A stretch of 64,000 nt of DNA from the NCBI GenBank assembly GCA_964019055.1, contig OZ025213.1, positions 4,813,292 to 4,877,291 of the forward strand, given 5' to 3'. The DNA is from Anthopleura xanthogrammica (Eukaryota > Cnidaria > Anthozoa > Actiniaria > Actiniidae). Each line of letters starts with the position of its first letter. The stretch's first letter is position 1. The notes below the pieces were generated by a model. That model did not search any database. It was not told the origin of the DNA and was given only the letters and a program-made list of their open reading frames with translations. The position numbers and the translations under genes are program-made. Positions 21,634 to 32,961 of this stretch are shown here, piece after piece.

Positions 21634-24600
21634 TCATAGAATAGTCTGTGGGACTCCCTTCATCGCACCTCCATCACTATCGAAACAAAACACCATAGAA
21701 GTGTCCCCATTCTCCAAAGGGACAACAAACACACGTTCATTTGTCTCCTCATCTTCTGAAAAATAGCCTTGGCTCGTGAAGTTTTCGTTGTCATCCACAA
21801 GTGAAATCTCGATCTCTGGGATGCTTTGCTTTTTTCCGGCGTTTCCCGAATTTTGGTGTCCACAATCTCCAACCTCTTCCACGTAAAAAGTGGGAATTTG
21901 AAACGTGAGTGAGTCTCGTTGGTCCAAGCGTTCGTGTTGGATGTCATCTCTGTTTTCTTCAGGAATTATATCTTTCTGTTCGTGTATTGTTTCAAAATGC
22001 AGCGATTTGACAGTAACATTTTGAACATTATCATTGCTATTAACATTCTTTTCAGGAGTCTCAACATTATTTTCCTCATTTTCACTGTGCGACACTTCAG
22101 TGTCCTTACCGTATCCATTAACCATTCCCTTGTTTAATTTTTCAATGTGATTTTCGTTGTGTAACATGCTCTTGATGTAGCTTCTGTTGACGCTACTTAA
22201 TGATGATATTAATTCAGTTTCACTGTCCGATTCCCTTGGCGTTGACCCTCGTCTTAGATTCGCCTGACGAATTCGATACTCAACAGACGCGCCCCTTTGC
22301 TTGCGCTTGCCAGAACTACCCCGCGGAGATGAAGAAAATCTCTCGTCTTCTGACTCATTCCTGCTCGATGAAAAAGTTTCATCAGCCGATTGAACTTCTG
22401 AATTTTCATAAATAGTACCATCGCTTTGTCTTCTCTTTGACTTTGGTGTCATTAGACCCATGAGTTCCATGGAAAGTTCTTGAAAATTCGGGTCTCTTCC
22501 TTCTTGATTTGATGGTAAAGTACACAATGAGTGTCTCTTCTTGGGTTTTTCAGCATGACGCAGCTTCATTAGAGACATGTCCGTAAGAATTTGAAGCTGA
22601 TCTCGTTCGCGCTCAGCTTTTTGTCTCTTGTGGGCCATCCGCGAGATAGTCTCTTCCAGTCTCTCGACCTCACAGTTAGATTCATCAAGTCGAAACAGCA
22701 AGTCTTCCTTTTCTTTTATTGAATTCTCGAGAAGAACTCTTGTATTTCTTGCTTCGACACGAGCAGCGTCTCTCTCCTCTACTAGCGAGTCCCTCTGGCT
22801 TACAACTTCAACGAGTTGTGACTTCATGTTTTGAATGGTCCGATCACTTGTCGAGATGTACCTCTGGTATTTGTTCTCGAGTTCTTTGAGTGAATCAGTT
22901 CTTTTCGGGGTGCTGCATTTAGATTCTTCCTCGACATCCAATCCTATCGCCTTCAGCGACGCTGCTAATTCATCTCTGTCTAGCATTGTTTCCTCAAGAA
23001 GAGTTTTAATTTCATGTATTGTTCGCTCACTCTCATACTTGAACAGAGTGAATTTCTCCTCGGCAAGCCTCTTGGCTTCTTCAGCAACATACCTCACATG
23101 ATCAGCCTCGGAGGTCCTGTCGTTTGCTTCGTTAAGACGGCAGATAAAAGTCCTTGTGATAAGCTCCACTTCTTTCAGACATTTTCTCTCTGCTTCCTGC
23201 ACCTGTTTGATAATCTCTTCCTTATCAGCTTCTGCGCGAGCCTGCAGTACTTTTGCTTTCAGGGCTTCGAGTTCCGCCATTTTGAGTCTTTCCATGACGT
23301 CATCACAGGAGTAACTCAGCCCATTCTTACCTGAAACCTTAGATAACTCGAAGGAAGGCGCTGATTGGTTCATGGTACTGGAGACGTCTTCCAATGAAAA
23401 GTCGTCTGAATTCAGCGTGTGGTTGTGCATGTCTTTTGAAAAGCTTTCGTTGGATATTAGGGTTTCTTGAATGGAGTTGAAAACCGCAGCACCGTTGCTG
23501 GCAGAAAAGGGTCCTATGGAAAAGGAAAAGGAAATTTTTTCTTGATAAATTCTTTATCTATATTATCCGACTCCGTCTCTCTCTCCCTCTCCCTTTCCAG
23601 TTTATTTCCGGATTACGGAGGGTCAGCTCGTGCTAAAACAACAGGATCAAGTCTAAAGATCTTTTGGTGACTGTGACATCCCCTTCACATTGGCAGTTAG
23701 TTATTTTGTAACACGCATATTTTTTTGGGGAAGTGCAGGAGACTCCCCTTATAAGAAATATATCCTGAATACGTCCATGGACTAAATCAAAGGCCATACA
23801 CTATAACCATTAGTTCGACTTCCACACTGACTTACCTTCTAATTCCAGGGAGTACGATGAAGCACTTGGTGTAGACTGTAAGGGGTTATTTGTATTACAC
23901 CTTTGTAGTAGCTGTTCAAAGGTTGGACGAGATGTTGGATCCTGGTAAGTAAGTAGAGTATATTTTGATTTATTTCATAGAATAAATATCCATTGCAAGG
24001 GCGGATACAGGAAATTGTTGAGAGGGGGGTCTTACTTCAAACCTGTGGCAAAACCAAATTTTAGGATAAAAAAAACAATGGAACCTTAGGTATGACAGGG
24101 GGTGGATCCACCCTTGCATGACTTGATGCGTGGGAATGAGAAAATAGAGAGGAGAAGAAATAACGTCTCTCTATAGAAGATGTTTCCCTTCTCTCACTTA
24201 ATTTTCCTACCGTTCTAAGACACAAAGTCATTATGTCAGCAAAGCCATCCAAATGATCCAGAATGTCCTCAATGTCTTGAAGTTTTAACACCTAAATTGA
24301 TCGTAGAGAGAAACATAAGTGATTATATTACCGAAATATCAGCATCTGTCTTAACGAAAATAATAACAGACAAATATAATATTTTCACCTCATTCACGCT
24401 CAAAATCGGTCGTTGTCCAGCGGTTATAATTGTGTACACCAACAAACCTAAAAAAAAATATTCGAGGCTGAATTTTTGAAGGATTCTGACTTCGACATGC
24501 GAATTATATTCTTCAATGAAATGAGTGGGAGGTTGGACACGGTAGCCCAGCCTCCGAGCGACAAATCAGTTTTGTGTCAAATAGTATCGTGCTTTGTTTA

Positions 24601-27600
24601 TAACAGTCCTTTTTTCCAAACCTTTTCTCACTGATTGACAAGCCCATCCAGGCACTTACTATGATCTACAGGGTCAGATTCCTTTGAGGGATAGCGCGAT
24701 CCTCGCGGGATATTGTAGTAAGATACCCGTATTAACCCGTCACTTACCAAATGCCCAGACATCGGATTTACTGGTTTGTTTGGTGTTGTCCAGTTCTGGT
24801 GCTGGTATTGGGACCTTGTTAATGTGACAATCCCTGCTTATTGGTTTGGCACACCACGAGGAACTGAAAAAAAAAGCTTAAAGTCAAGAGACGTCCAATT
24901 TGGTTCGTCCGTCCGTCCGTCCGTCCGTCCGTCCGTCCGTCCGTCCGTCCGTCCGTCCGTCCGTCCGTCCGTCCGTCCGTCCGTCCGTCCGTCCGTCCGT
25001 CCGTCCGTCCGTCCGTCCGTCCGTCCGTCCGTCCGTCCGTTCGTTCGTTCGTTCTTTCGTCCGAGTTCCTCATTTCAATAAATCAAAACGTACCTTGCGC
25101 AATGAAATCCAGATATCTTCACTGATCCTTTGTCACCAATCAGGCAGTTGTCAGCAACCTTTAAGATCATGTTTGAATAGTAACATCAAGTTTAAATAAC
25201 ATACCGACGATATAGGAAATCACTGACCAAACGAGGGTCATACTTGCTAAAGAAGAGTGAATAACAAAAAGGTGGTCAAGAAAGAAAGGTCGTCAAGAAA
25301 GAAAGGTGATATCACTTTGAGTGGTACTCGAAAAAGAAGGTCGTCATCAAGAGAGGTAGTCGATAAAGAAGGTCGTCACCAAGAGAGGTGATCGAAAAAG
25401 AAGGTCGTCACCAAGAGAGGTGGTCGAGAAAGAAAGGTAATCTTTTAGAGAGGCCGCCGTTCCAACAAGGGACGCTACAAAGACATGATCTCCAGGTGTC
25501 CACTCACCAATTCTCCATGCACTACACCGCATTTTTCCAGATATGCCATCCCACTCAGTATCTGTGTAGCTATGTTCACTAATTCACTAGGGTGCAGTAC
25601 TAGAAGTGATGCATTCCTTGATAAGTAGTCCGATAGGATTCCCTTAGGGTAATAACTGTGTACCAGAAAGCAACGACATCCTTTTGTTCCCATTCCACAA
25701 AACCTTACCACGTTCTCATGGCACAGGGTCCTGCGACATAAAAAAAGACGTTACCAATCATTTGAATCCTCTACATCATACATGAAAAACTTATAATATC
25801 TCAGAGGCGGTTTTTTTTTCGCAGCATAAAAGGTAAGAAAAGTTTGATCTTGATTTTGAAATTTATCATATTTTTGCCGCTTCGTAAAGGAAATAATTTG
25901 AAGTAGTCCAGTCACAAGGGAAATCTTGAGTTCGTAAATTACGGAAAGAGGAGACATTTGCGGCAATAAAAACCCATTACCAAGGAATCGATCATTTTTG
26001 ATTGAATTGAATTTTTTTCACACCTCATTGCTTTGCGATCGAAATACATTAAAAGTAGATTATCAAAGAGGAATTGAAAGCCTCGGCTTTTTTGTCTTTT
26101 TTGTACCAAACCAATGATTGCACTGATGACCTTTTTGGTATGAAATAAATACATGAAAGCGTTCAGTGATCCCAAGGAAGGAATGAATAGATACATTTTG
26201 GCACTCATGGAAACGATTTTGACTTGGTTAGTAAATCTCGACATTAATTTTTTTAAATTTTTTATTTAATTTTATTTATTTATTTATTTTTTATCTCGAC
26301 ATTAATGATTTAATCTAAAACAGAATCAAAGAGTATAAATGGAGTTACTTACATCAATATTCTTGCTTGGTTGGTGAACCCTTCCTTCGCCGTCTCTAAA
26401 CAACCATCTTTTTGAAGATGGATCAAAATATTTTGATTTCTGAATTTTCCTTCCATTAGCACCTAACGAAATCAAAGAACAAAATGACTTAAATAAGCAA
26501 GAAAGACTCCAAAACCCCGCCCTCTTTGATGTATACCGCTGTTGCTAGGCAACTGTTGTTTGTTGTTTCTTGCGGTCATCTTTGAGGTTCCAGGAACGTA
26601 GCAGGGGGAGGGGCCTTGGGGGACGGTCCCCCCAATAATTTCGGATGTACTGTATATTGAACACTGAAAATTTTAGGGATTTTACTAATACATAGGGCGG
26701 TTTAGAATATAGCTCCCCCAATGCTTTTGACCTAGCCCCCCCCCCCCCCCCTAATATTTTTGGCCTTGCTACGGTACTGGGGTCTTTGAGCCGTAGGCTG
26801 TAAATTTCTCTTCAAGCATGTTGTTGTCTCTAAATCAAATCTAATTTGTACGAATTTATAGAACGAGGCGATAGTGAATCTTTCTAAGTTATATGTATAC
26901 ACAGGGAGGTGGGATACACAAACATCAAAATCCGAGGTTGGTTAGAAACTCGTAGAAGAAATTGGATTAATTGGTTTTGAATTTGGGTCTTAGCTCATCC
27001 TAGTTCTGGTGGGTTAGAGGAAAGGATTTGTACAGGTGGCGTAGTGTCAGAACATTCCCCTCTTTGTTGCTCTTTGACTAACTAGTTGTTGGTTCAATAA
27101 TTCCTGCGATTATCAAATGTCAGTGAAGGCGCGGAAATACGAGCAGCAAAATCGTGCAACTTGTCGCGCAACAATGTTTCGGTGCAAGTTGTGGAGCGAA
27201 TGTTACTCGTATTACCACCCCCTAGATCAACAATTAATTTAAGTATGATTTAAGACTAAATACCCATGGCAATCCAGATGCTATCTCTTCCCCTGGATTC
27301 ACATCGCTCCAGTCTAACTTCCATAATTCTAAAAATCGTAAAAAAAATACGAATTTATCATAATGCCAAGCATGTGCAAGTATTCAATCCCCTTCCCTCA
27401 GTGAGCCCTCACCTCTTTATGGCCAGCAGTTTGTTTCTCGGTGCTGAGCATGAAAACCGCAGGCTCAACAACTAAATTAACACAAATCATTCATCTGTGA
27501 AATTCCAAAGAATATTGCTTACCTTCTACTGTTTGAACAGGTGGGTATTTATCAAGTGTAAGTCCGAGAGCTATGGAAAAAGAAAAAAATCATAAGAATA

Positions 27601-30600
27601 TTTTTCTTTTATTTCCACCAATCAAATTCCTTCCTCATTTATGACGTCAGAACACAGTGTGTTGTGATTGAATGACTTACTTGGGTGCTGTTTACATTGG
27701 TCCAAGAGCTGTTGGATGGTTTCAAATTGAAGGAAGTTAGCATATGATACAGAGTCTGACTCGTCTTTGATTCGATATTTCTGAGATGATTCGTCGAATG
27801 CGATTTCTATGTGCTTCACTGCCGTCTCAGTTCTAAAATAAAAACAATATGAAGAATCAAATTAAACTCCACTGGGAGTACCCCAACACCTTACAAGGAC
27901 ACATGGTGTCTCCCAAAAACGACCCAAAATCTTCACAAGGAGCATAAGTTACAAGAAGGAGGACCCAAAGACCCTACAAGGACAAATAATGCCCCCCCCC
28001 CCCCCCAAAAAAAAGGGCCAAAAGGCTTCACAAGAAACACGAGTACCAACAAGTACCCAAAGACCCAATTAGGACACAGGGTGAACCAACAAGGAAGACC
28101 CAGACGCCCAACAAGGACAAATTATGCTCCCCAAAAAACGACCAAAAGACCCAACAGGCAGCTCATCTAAGCCTAACAAGGGTACCAAGTATTTTAAAAG
28201 TTCAATTTTCATGAACAAACACACAATTCACAAGTGTTAAAACTGACCTGAAAGACAGTATAGTGACAGAGCCTGCTAATCTAAGTCGTAAAACAAAGCA
28301 TCCAGGATCCTGAACGAAGACAAGACATTAAATTAGAATGCATTAACTTGTTAGTATACCAGCTTCCTATGCAAGCAAACCACTTTGTAGTATACCTGTT
28401 CCCTTAGTATTGCTGTCGCTAAACCAGCTGGGATATCACTGAAATACCACCTGAAATGACAATAACAAGATGGTGGATCATTGTCAGGGGCGCCGGAACC
28501 GGGTATTTTCGAAAATTATAAACATTTTATGATGAAATTAAAATTAAATTACAACAGAATTAATCTTCTTAGCCCCCCCAGGGCCAAAAACGCTGCGCCG
28601 CCCCTGATTGTTAGGAATCAAGGGTGGTGTAGTGATAGTCTACTCGCCTCTCAATTCTAAGGTCTCGGATTGGTCATTTGCATTATAGCGTCATTAACCT
28701 CTACTACCAGAATCCCTTGCACACTTTCTTGTGTTCAGTTAATTAGCACAAATTGTCTTTACTATTCTCATGAGGAAATACAAATTTAAATAAGAAAGAA
28801 AATTTGCAAAGCATTCTGGTCCTATTCGATCACAAGACTTTATCATATCAGATGTAAGTAGAGTTTTTAATTCTCTCCATTGGTTTGAGGGTTTTCCCCC
28901 GGGATCTCCGGTGGGTTTCCTTTCTCCTGGCTTTGATCATCCCGGAGGGTGTCTCAGAATATTGATGAAATTTGAGATATTTGTTGGAACAGAAGACTAC
29001 ATGTCAGTTTCTTGAGGACTGAATAAGATTTTTTTGTTTAGGCTAAGCTACTTACGGTTCTTGGCTAATATCGGTTATTGTAACACTTTCGCGTGGAATG
29101 ACACCAAACTCACTCGTACTGTGGGAAAAAATGATATAAATTGAATGGGACGAATTCGCTTTCACAATGAGACAAATCAGGACTTACGATGATGCCGAGA
29201 AGGCCTTCCATTCCTGTTTACCAGCTGCTTCGGTGACAGTTAGGTGATCTCCCTATGGAAAAGAGACTATTTTCACTGGCTGAGCATTGATTGCGCGCTC
29301 TGTGATTGGGTCAAAGTATGTCGTCAATCCGTACCGTGACCTTACCGTGCCGTGTCCAAGCATTTTCATTGGCTGAGCATTGATTGCAAGCGCTGTTATT
29401 GGCTCAAAAGATGTCGTCAATCCGTACCCGTGCCGTGTCCAAGCATTTTCATTGGTTGAGCATTGATTGCGCGCGCTGTGATTGGTTCAAAGGTTGTCAT
29501 CAATCTGTACCGTTACCGTGCCTTGCTGTTTCACATTCATACAGAATCTATTTCATTTCATTTTATTTTTTTAACTATCTTTTCTGTCTGGGTTCCTGAT
29601 TGTTTATTTGTTTACCTTTTTGAAGGGAAGACATCCCGGGAGGTTGGAATCAAATGACTCGTTCGCGATGACCGTGAACCCAAAGAACTCAATAGCTGAA
29701 GAAACCTTAATGGAAAGCATGAAGCGAATGAAACAAAATGAATATCTTGGCCAATACAATAGCTACTGTACTGTATTATGTCAGTTATTGATTTTGTTGT
29801 TGTTTTTGTTGTGTTGATGCTGTGGTTGTTGTGGTTGTTACTGATGCTGCTGGTGTAGTTCTATTTCCACTGTTACCTTGAATTTTTGCTTTCTTATTTC
29901 TGGAAGTCCTGAAAGAAATTAGGTAAGAATAAAATAGCGACCAAGAACATGAACATGAGTATCCTGGGAATCACATGGAAGGGGGAGGCTTCTCCACTTT
30001 CCTTTCTCCTCCCCCTCCCCCCTGAAGTTCTGGATCCGTGGCCTAGTAGTCATGGTTACAATTAGTACCTGGTATTGTAGACGGCTTACATCCGGGACTA
30101 CTCTTGTGTTTTAACGAAGAACAACATGTCCAGGCTCTCCCTGTGAATTTCCCCGGATGATAGAACAACAGGGTAACGGGATTGAGTAGACAAACTGTGG
30201 AAAAATGATTGCAAACATGCTTTTATCTGTCTCTAACAGACATTAAGTGACCGCGTCAAATAGAACATTGTGGCTCAGAAGGGAAAGCAGCGCTCGAAGT
30301 GCGTGTCTATAATACAGATTTGATTTGAGATGAAGTGAGTTGAACATTTTTGTTGTCATCTATGACCAATGAATGTACAGATAACCGCAAAAATTACATA
30401 TCAATACGCGATCAACTAAAACACCGTAGTCAGTGAGTGACACATTTGCATATTCAGACCCCTCACCATAACTCGTTCCTACGCTTCGCGCATCCACGAG
30501 TTAAAAAGACACCCAATATAGAGAACTTTTTACAAAATTTACGCGTTGACGTCGGCATCGTTGTCTATATTCTTATTAACAATGGCTAAGAACCAATTAG

Positions 30601-32961
30601 AGAGTTAGTTAAAGTAAAATTATCCATGTATATAACCTGATCTTATTGATGACATCCATGAACGTAGCTCGTCAAGTTCGTATGCTGCAAGGTATAGTGT
30701 ACGTGTTGATTCGTCTCGCTTTGCTCGACTTGTATAAATGATCTAAAAACGATAATATTAAGTATTATCATAATGACTGATTTTATTTATTTATTTATTT
30801 TTTTATTTTTATTTATTTATATTTCAAGATTATTTACATCAATTAAATAAAATACACTGCCCCGCAAATAGCTAAGCTAATCTGGGCGGGTTTGTGTTAA
30901 CAAGAAAAAATAAAGAAGAAGAAAAAGTTACTAAACGTATAAATTGATGATCTATCTAAGCAAAATCAAAATTAGTTTTAAAGGGAAGAAAATGTATACA
31001 CACAAGAATTTCAATAAATAGTATATCAGAAGGAAATATTAACCTTAGAATAACTAATGAAAGTAATTATATCGTACACTATTTTATTAAGAGGAAAAAA
31101 GATTGGAGATTTCAACATCATAGCCAAATTTGTTTAAGTAACCATGATATCAAGGGTGATGTACCTCTCACCACTGCGGTCACCTCTCAGGTTCGATTCC
31201 CTGACATGACATGACATGTAAGTAGAGTTTGTTGGCATGCTAATGATTCCAATGGACTATTTCGACGATACGGCGGCCATCTTGAATCAGAATTAATGAA
31301 AGGGACTGTGTATGAAATGTTGGGGGAATGTATAGGATCTGATGAAGAAAAAAACAAATCCTGGCTTTCTCTGGCTCTATGATGTTGGTTAAGTGAAAAG
31401 GGCTTCATTTTTCCACGTAGTATCAGTCATTCCTTTTATATCTTGAATCGCAAGGCGTTATGGGGCGTCCAGGGGGCAAAACAAACTGACAAAAAGGTCG
31501 GATAATATATTAGAGTTTCGTTTATTTGTCTTTTTTTCATGTCCATATTCTATATTCACCTCTTGTCAAAGTGTTTTGTGGGGAAATGTTAATATTAATG
31601 GACGCCATTAGTGTAACAAAGTTTTGTATATTTGCCCCATACCAAGATGCCGCCGTATCGTCGAAGTAGTCCATTTGATTTGTGAGTTCGTTGCGCCTGA
31701 CTTTGATCAGCCCAGATGTTGTTTCAGGGTTCAATAAAATTATCGCTTGGTTTAACAATGAGTATATAAGAGCTGGTTGGATAATCTTTATCTTTATCTT
31801 GTGAGGGGACCATAACTAACATTGCAGTTATCTACCTCATAAGCTAAGTTAGTAAGTCAGTAAATCACTCACTCGTACCTGAAAACATAATTGTCTGCTA
31901 AAGGCAACGTCATCTACTTCCTCCACTGCTTGAATATCAGTGGTTTTGAACACCAACTGAGGATTCTCTTTGTTTGTCTGTCAAAAAAAATCAGGTTTTG
32001 ATTTTACATTTGCGTCAGAAGAATAAAAACGTGCGCAAGCAGTTACGAACAAATGCGTCATACGTCCCGACACAAAACGTGCTGTTTAGAAAGTAGATTT
32101 TCAAATTTGTGCAGTTCTCTAGGTATTATTAGGGGCACAGTATTGTAAATATGGGTCAATTGGTTGTTTCTGAGAGGTTAAGCTGCCACTAAGATACATA
32201 ATGGTCTAGTATGTAACATTAACCATTTGTGAAGAACCACATAGCAAGGCTGTTTCGCTCTGGCATAGTAATTCTCTTTAGCATTTTGACAAATCTTTGC
32301 TTTACAATTCCTCCGTTTATTCGTGGTAACAGTCAAAACCACACTATTGAAATTTTTGGCTAATATTTTCACAACTTATTCTTAGTGTAAAGAATTATTT
32401 AATTGGCTGCGCAAACAGAGAGATAATTTGTGATTTCGTCGGTATTCGGTTACCTAAAATGCTAGTGTCATTCGTCTTGTTTAATTTTGCTTTAAGTTCA
32501 CGACATTATCGAACATCACGTCTGAATTCAGTCTTACTTCTTGATGGTTCGATAGCATATTGTACGAGAATGGCTAAGCATTATTAACACATTAACTGTA
32601 AGTTTATCAGTTATATTATGAGTATCATTAGCACTTAAAACCGGCCAAGCCTACACGATGATGTAGTCAAAAAAAAACCAGTTTTAATTTCGCTGTCAAA
32701 ACTGACGCGGTTCACCACATAACTACAAACAAAAGATCAGTACTTGTACGCCATTCAAAATAGACATTAAAGCCTTCTATAATCTATCGAAGAAGTTTTA
32801 TTGCTCACCCATTGAGAGGAGCTACGATAGTACATAAACTCGTGGTCTGTCAGAACACCAAACACTCCATCAAAACCAGACTTGTTGATGAAACTCCGTC
32901 GTTTGGAGCGACGCACAAGAATGTTGCCGCAAAACTTTGGTGCACTGCCTTCACTATCCAT
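21634..32961 (-). CDS. Gene D: Tec-family-like pseudokinase (PH-Btk-SH3-SH2-pseudokinase) with coiled-coil tail
   Basis: The 21 exons are 32961-32809, 31977-31879, 30742-30637, 30194-30069, 29908-29877, 29705-29616, 29252-29188, 29118-29056, 28450-28396, 28309-28248, 27832-27681, 27570-27523, 27328-27264, 26462-26353, 25730-25508, 25158-25094, 24863-24748, 24447-24389, 24291-24211, 23941-23836 and 23513-21634. They total 3756 nt (1251 residues), every junction GT/AG and in phase. PH is ~8-119 (Trp113 in the last helix). The Btk motif is His132-x10-Cys143-Cys144-x10-Cys155. SH3 is ~176-236 (FKKGDHLTV, Trp217, GVIP). SH2 is ~245-338 (WYFSDI, FVLR with Arg271, KHIEI). The kinase fold is ~355-620 (HENVVRF, PAPEL, SDVWAFG, DPTSRPTF). 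Lost residues: beta-3 Lys is His387, alpha-C Glu is Gln404, HRD is HGE (480-482), DFG is GFH (500-502). The tail has coils at ~696-821 and ~833-943, then a Ser/acid-rich region. Predicted role: catalytically dead membrane/phosphotyrosine scaffold (inference). Weak donor after exon 3 (GTTATA). Confidence 0.92.
24901..25043. repeat. (CCGT)n tetranucleotide array in gene D intron 16
   Basis: About 34 near-perfect CCGT units ending in CGTT variants. It is the same motif class (ACGG/CCGT) as the array at 12258-12400. VRPS/TDGR ORFs are artefacts. Confidence 0.95.
28621..28975 (+). mobile_element. Diverged tRNA-derived SINE in gene D intron
   Basis: The head GGGTGGTGTAGTGATAGTCT followed by CGCCTCTCAATTCTAAGGTC is tRNA-like. 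Later come GTAAGTAGAGTTTTTAATTC and GAGGGTTTTCCCCCGGGATC, TTTCCTTTCTCCTGG, matching the order of the copy at 48013-48200. It sits in the intron between the SH3 and SH2 exons. Confidence 0.5.
29268..29531. repeat. Tandem repeat, three ~83-93-bp units, gene D intron
   Basis: Units start at about 29268, 29361 and 29444. Each has TTTTCA(C/T)TGG(C/T)TGAGCATTG, then a GCGCTGTGATTGG-type block and TCAATC(C/T)GTACCG. The array lies in the intron that splits the SH3 domain. Confidence 0.8.
31145..31250 (+). mobile_element. SINE head (tRNA-like A/B box region)
   Basis: CTCTCACCACTGCGGTCACC then GGTTCGATTCCC (B-box consensus) and GTAAGTAGAGTTTGTTGG, as in the copy at 48013-48200. Only the head is present before the inverted repeat at 31251. 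Confidence 0.55.
31251..31675. repeat. Inverted-repeat element in gene D intron 2
   Basis: Left arm 31251-31284 (AATGGACTATTTCGACGATA then CGGCGGCCATCTTG) and right arm 31643-31675 (CAAGATGCCGCCGTATCGTC then GAAGTAGTCCATT) are inverted copies with one gap and one mismatch. They flank ~358 bp of unrecognised DNA, followed at 31676-31745 by a SINE-tail-like block (CTGACTTTGATCAGCCCAGA). Confidence 0.65.

Noticed and set aside
24500..24745. Alternative kinase exons in gene D (frames with RYPSKESDPVDH or GYRVQPPTHF)
   Set aside because: Phases do not join. Exon 24447-24389 (GLLVYTIITAGQRP) fits phase, splice sites and kinase alignment.
24776..25199. VRPS / TDGR repeat ORFs (also at 12160-12516)
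   Set aside because: Tetranucleotide arrays in introns.
21634..32961. JAK-like FERM-SH2-pseudokinase reading of gene D
   Set aside because: The region before SH2 is SH3 and Btk-PH, not FERM; the Btk motif is decisive.
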